This document shows, piece after piece, positions 5,588 to 5,786 of a stretch of 5,786 bases of DNA. The DNA comes from Candidatus Brocadiaceae bacterium. Lineage in GTDB: Bacteria; Planctomycetota; Brocadiia; Brocadiales; Brocadiaceae. The notes beneath the pieces were generated by a model that was given only the letters and a program-made list of their open reading frames with translations, made no database searches and was not told the DNA's origin. The DNA lies in NCBI GenBank assembly GCA_024653795.1, contig JANLHY010000498.1, positions 1 to 5,786 of the forward strand. The letters run 5' to 3'. How positions within the stretch are numbered: the first letter of the stretch is position 1; each line of letters begins with the position of its first letter. The translations under genes were made by a program, and so were the position numbers.

Positions 5588-5786
5588 ATGCTGGACAAAA
5601 TAGAAAAAACGATCACAGAAAAGTCAGAAAAGATTATGACCAATGAAAAAGTTGAGGGATTTATAAACAATGTCGGAGGAATGTTGTGTTTTGTAGGCGC
5701 AGTTGTGTTTGGAATCATGTTTATCGTGGGCGGCGCAAGCCTGATGAAGACGGGTAAAAACTATGTGGTAAAACCTGCCAAAGAGG
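5588..5786 (+). CDS. Small single-span membrane protein, 3' end missing
   Basis: The gene starts at ATG 5588 after a strong GAGGAGGA ribosome binding site (5572-5579, eight bases upstream), and 66 codons are visible before the right edge. The N-terminus (1-28) is a charged Lys/Glu-rich, probably helical segment (MLDKIEKTITEKSEKIM). A glycine-rich hydrophobic segment at about 30-53 (GGMLCFVGAVVFGIMFIVGG) should form one membrane helix, with glycines at 37, 42, 48 and 49 that could support helix packing. A basic stretch KTGKNYVVKPAK follows, which would favour that side staying in the cytoplasm. I do not recognise the family. It is 88 bases downstream of the TPR gene in the same direction and may share its transcript. 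Confidence 0.75.
   Translation, partial: MLDKIEKTITEKSEKIMTNEKVEGFINNVGGMLCFVGAVVFGIMFIVGGASLMKTGKNYVVKPAKE

Overview
The window looks like a stretch of a moderately AT-rich, Gram-negative-type bacterial chromosome, and every gene I can support is on the + strand. The gene set (a radical SAM enzyme of the cobalamin-binding type, a DUF362 protein carrying two [4Fe-4S] clusters, an MgtE magnesium transporter, an exported TPR protein) and the two kinds of intergenic repeat suggest an anaerobic environmental bacterium. My guess is an anammox-type planctomycete (Brocadiales) or a similar anaerobe. This rests on general style, not on a marker gene, so confidence is low to moderate.

Layout. Positions 2-1030 hold the 3' part of a radical SAM gene cut by the left edge. 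A 174-base spacer follows, with a short CAAAG-rich repeat. A complete DUF362/ferredoxin gene occupies 1205-2395. The spacer 2396-2725 carries a 95-base nested palindrome (2482-2576) and a 24-codon ORF (2638-2712) with a very good ribosome binding site. That ORF ends 13 bases before the start of mgtE (2726-4090), which has no Shine-Dalgarno sequence of its own. A 309-base spacer then contains a near-consensus sigma-70 promoter (TTGACA, 17-base gap, TATCAT, 4277-4305). This promoter should drive a two-gene unit: an unrecognised 93-residue protein starting at TTG (4400-4681) and an exported seven-repeat TPR protein (4699-5499). A structured hairpin (5505-5540) separates this unit from the start of a small single-span membrane protein (from 5588) that runs off the right edge.

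How the genes relate. The radical SAM and DUF362 genes are both iron-sulphur proteins in the same direction, but nothing here ties them to one pathway. mgtE appears to be its own unit, possibly controlled through the short upstream ORF. The 93-residue protein and the TPR protein look co-transcribed and perhaps translationally coupled. I see no CRISPR array, tRNA, rRNA or intact mobile element. The items most worth following up are the putative leader ORF before mgtE, the nested palindrome, and the unrecognised small gene with its TPR partner.
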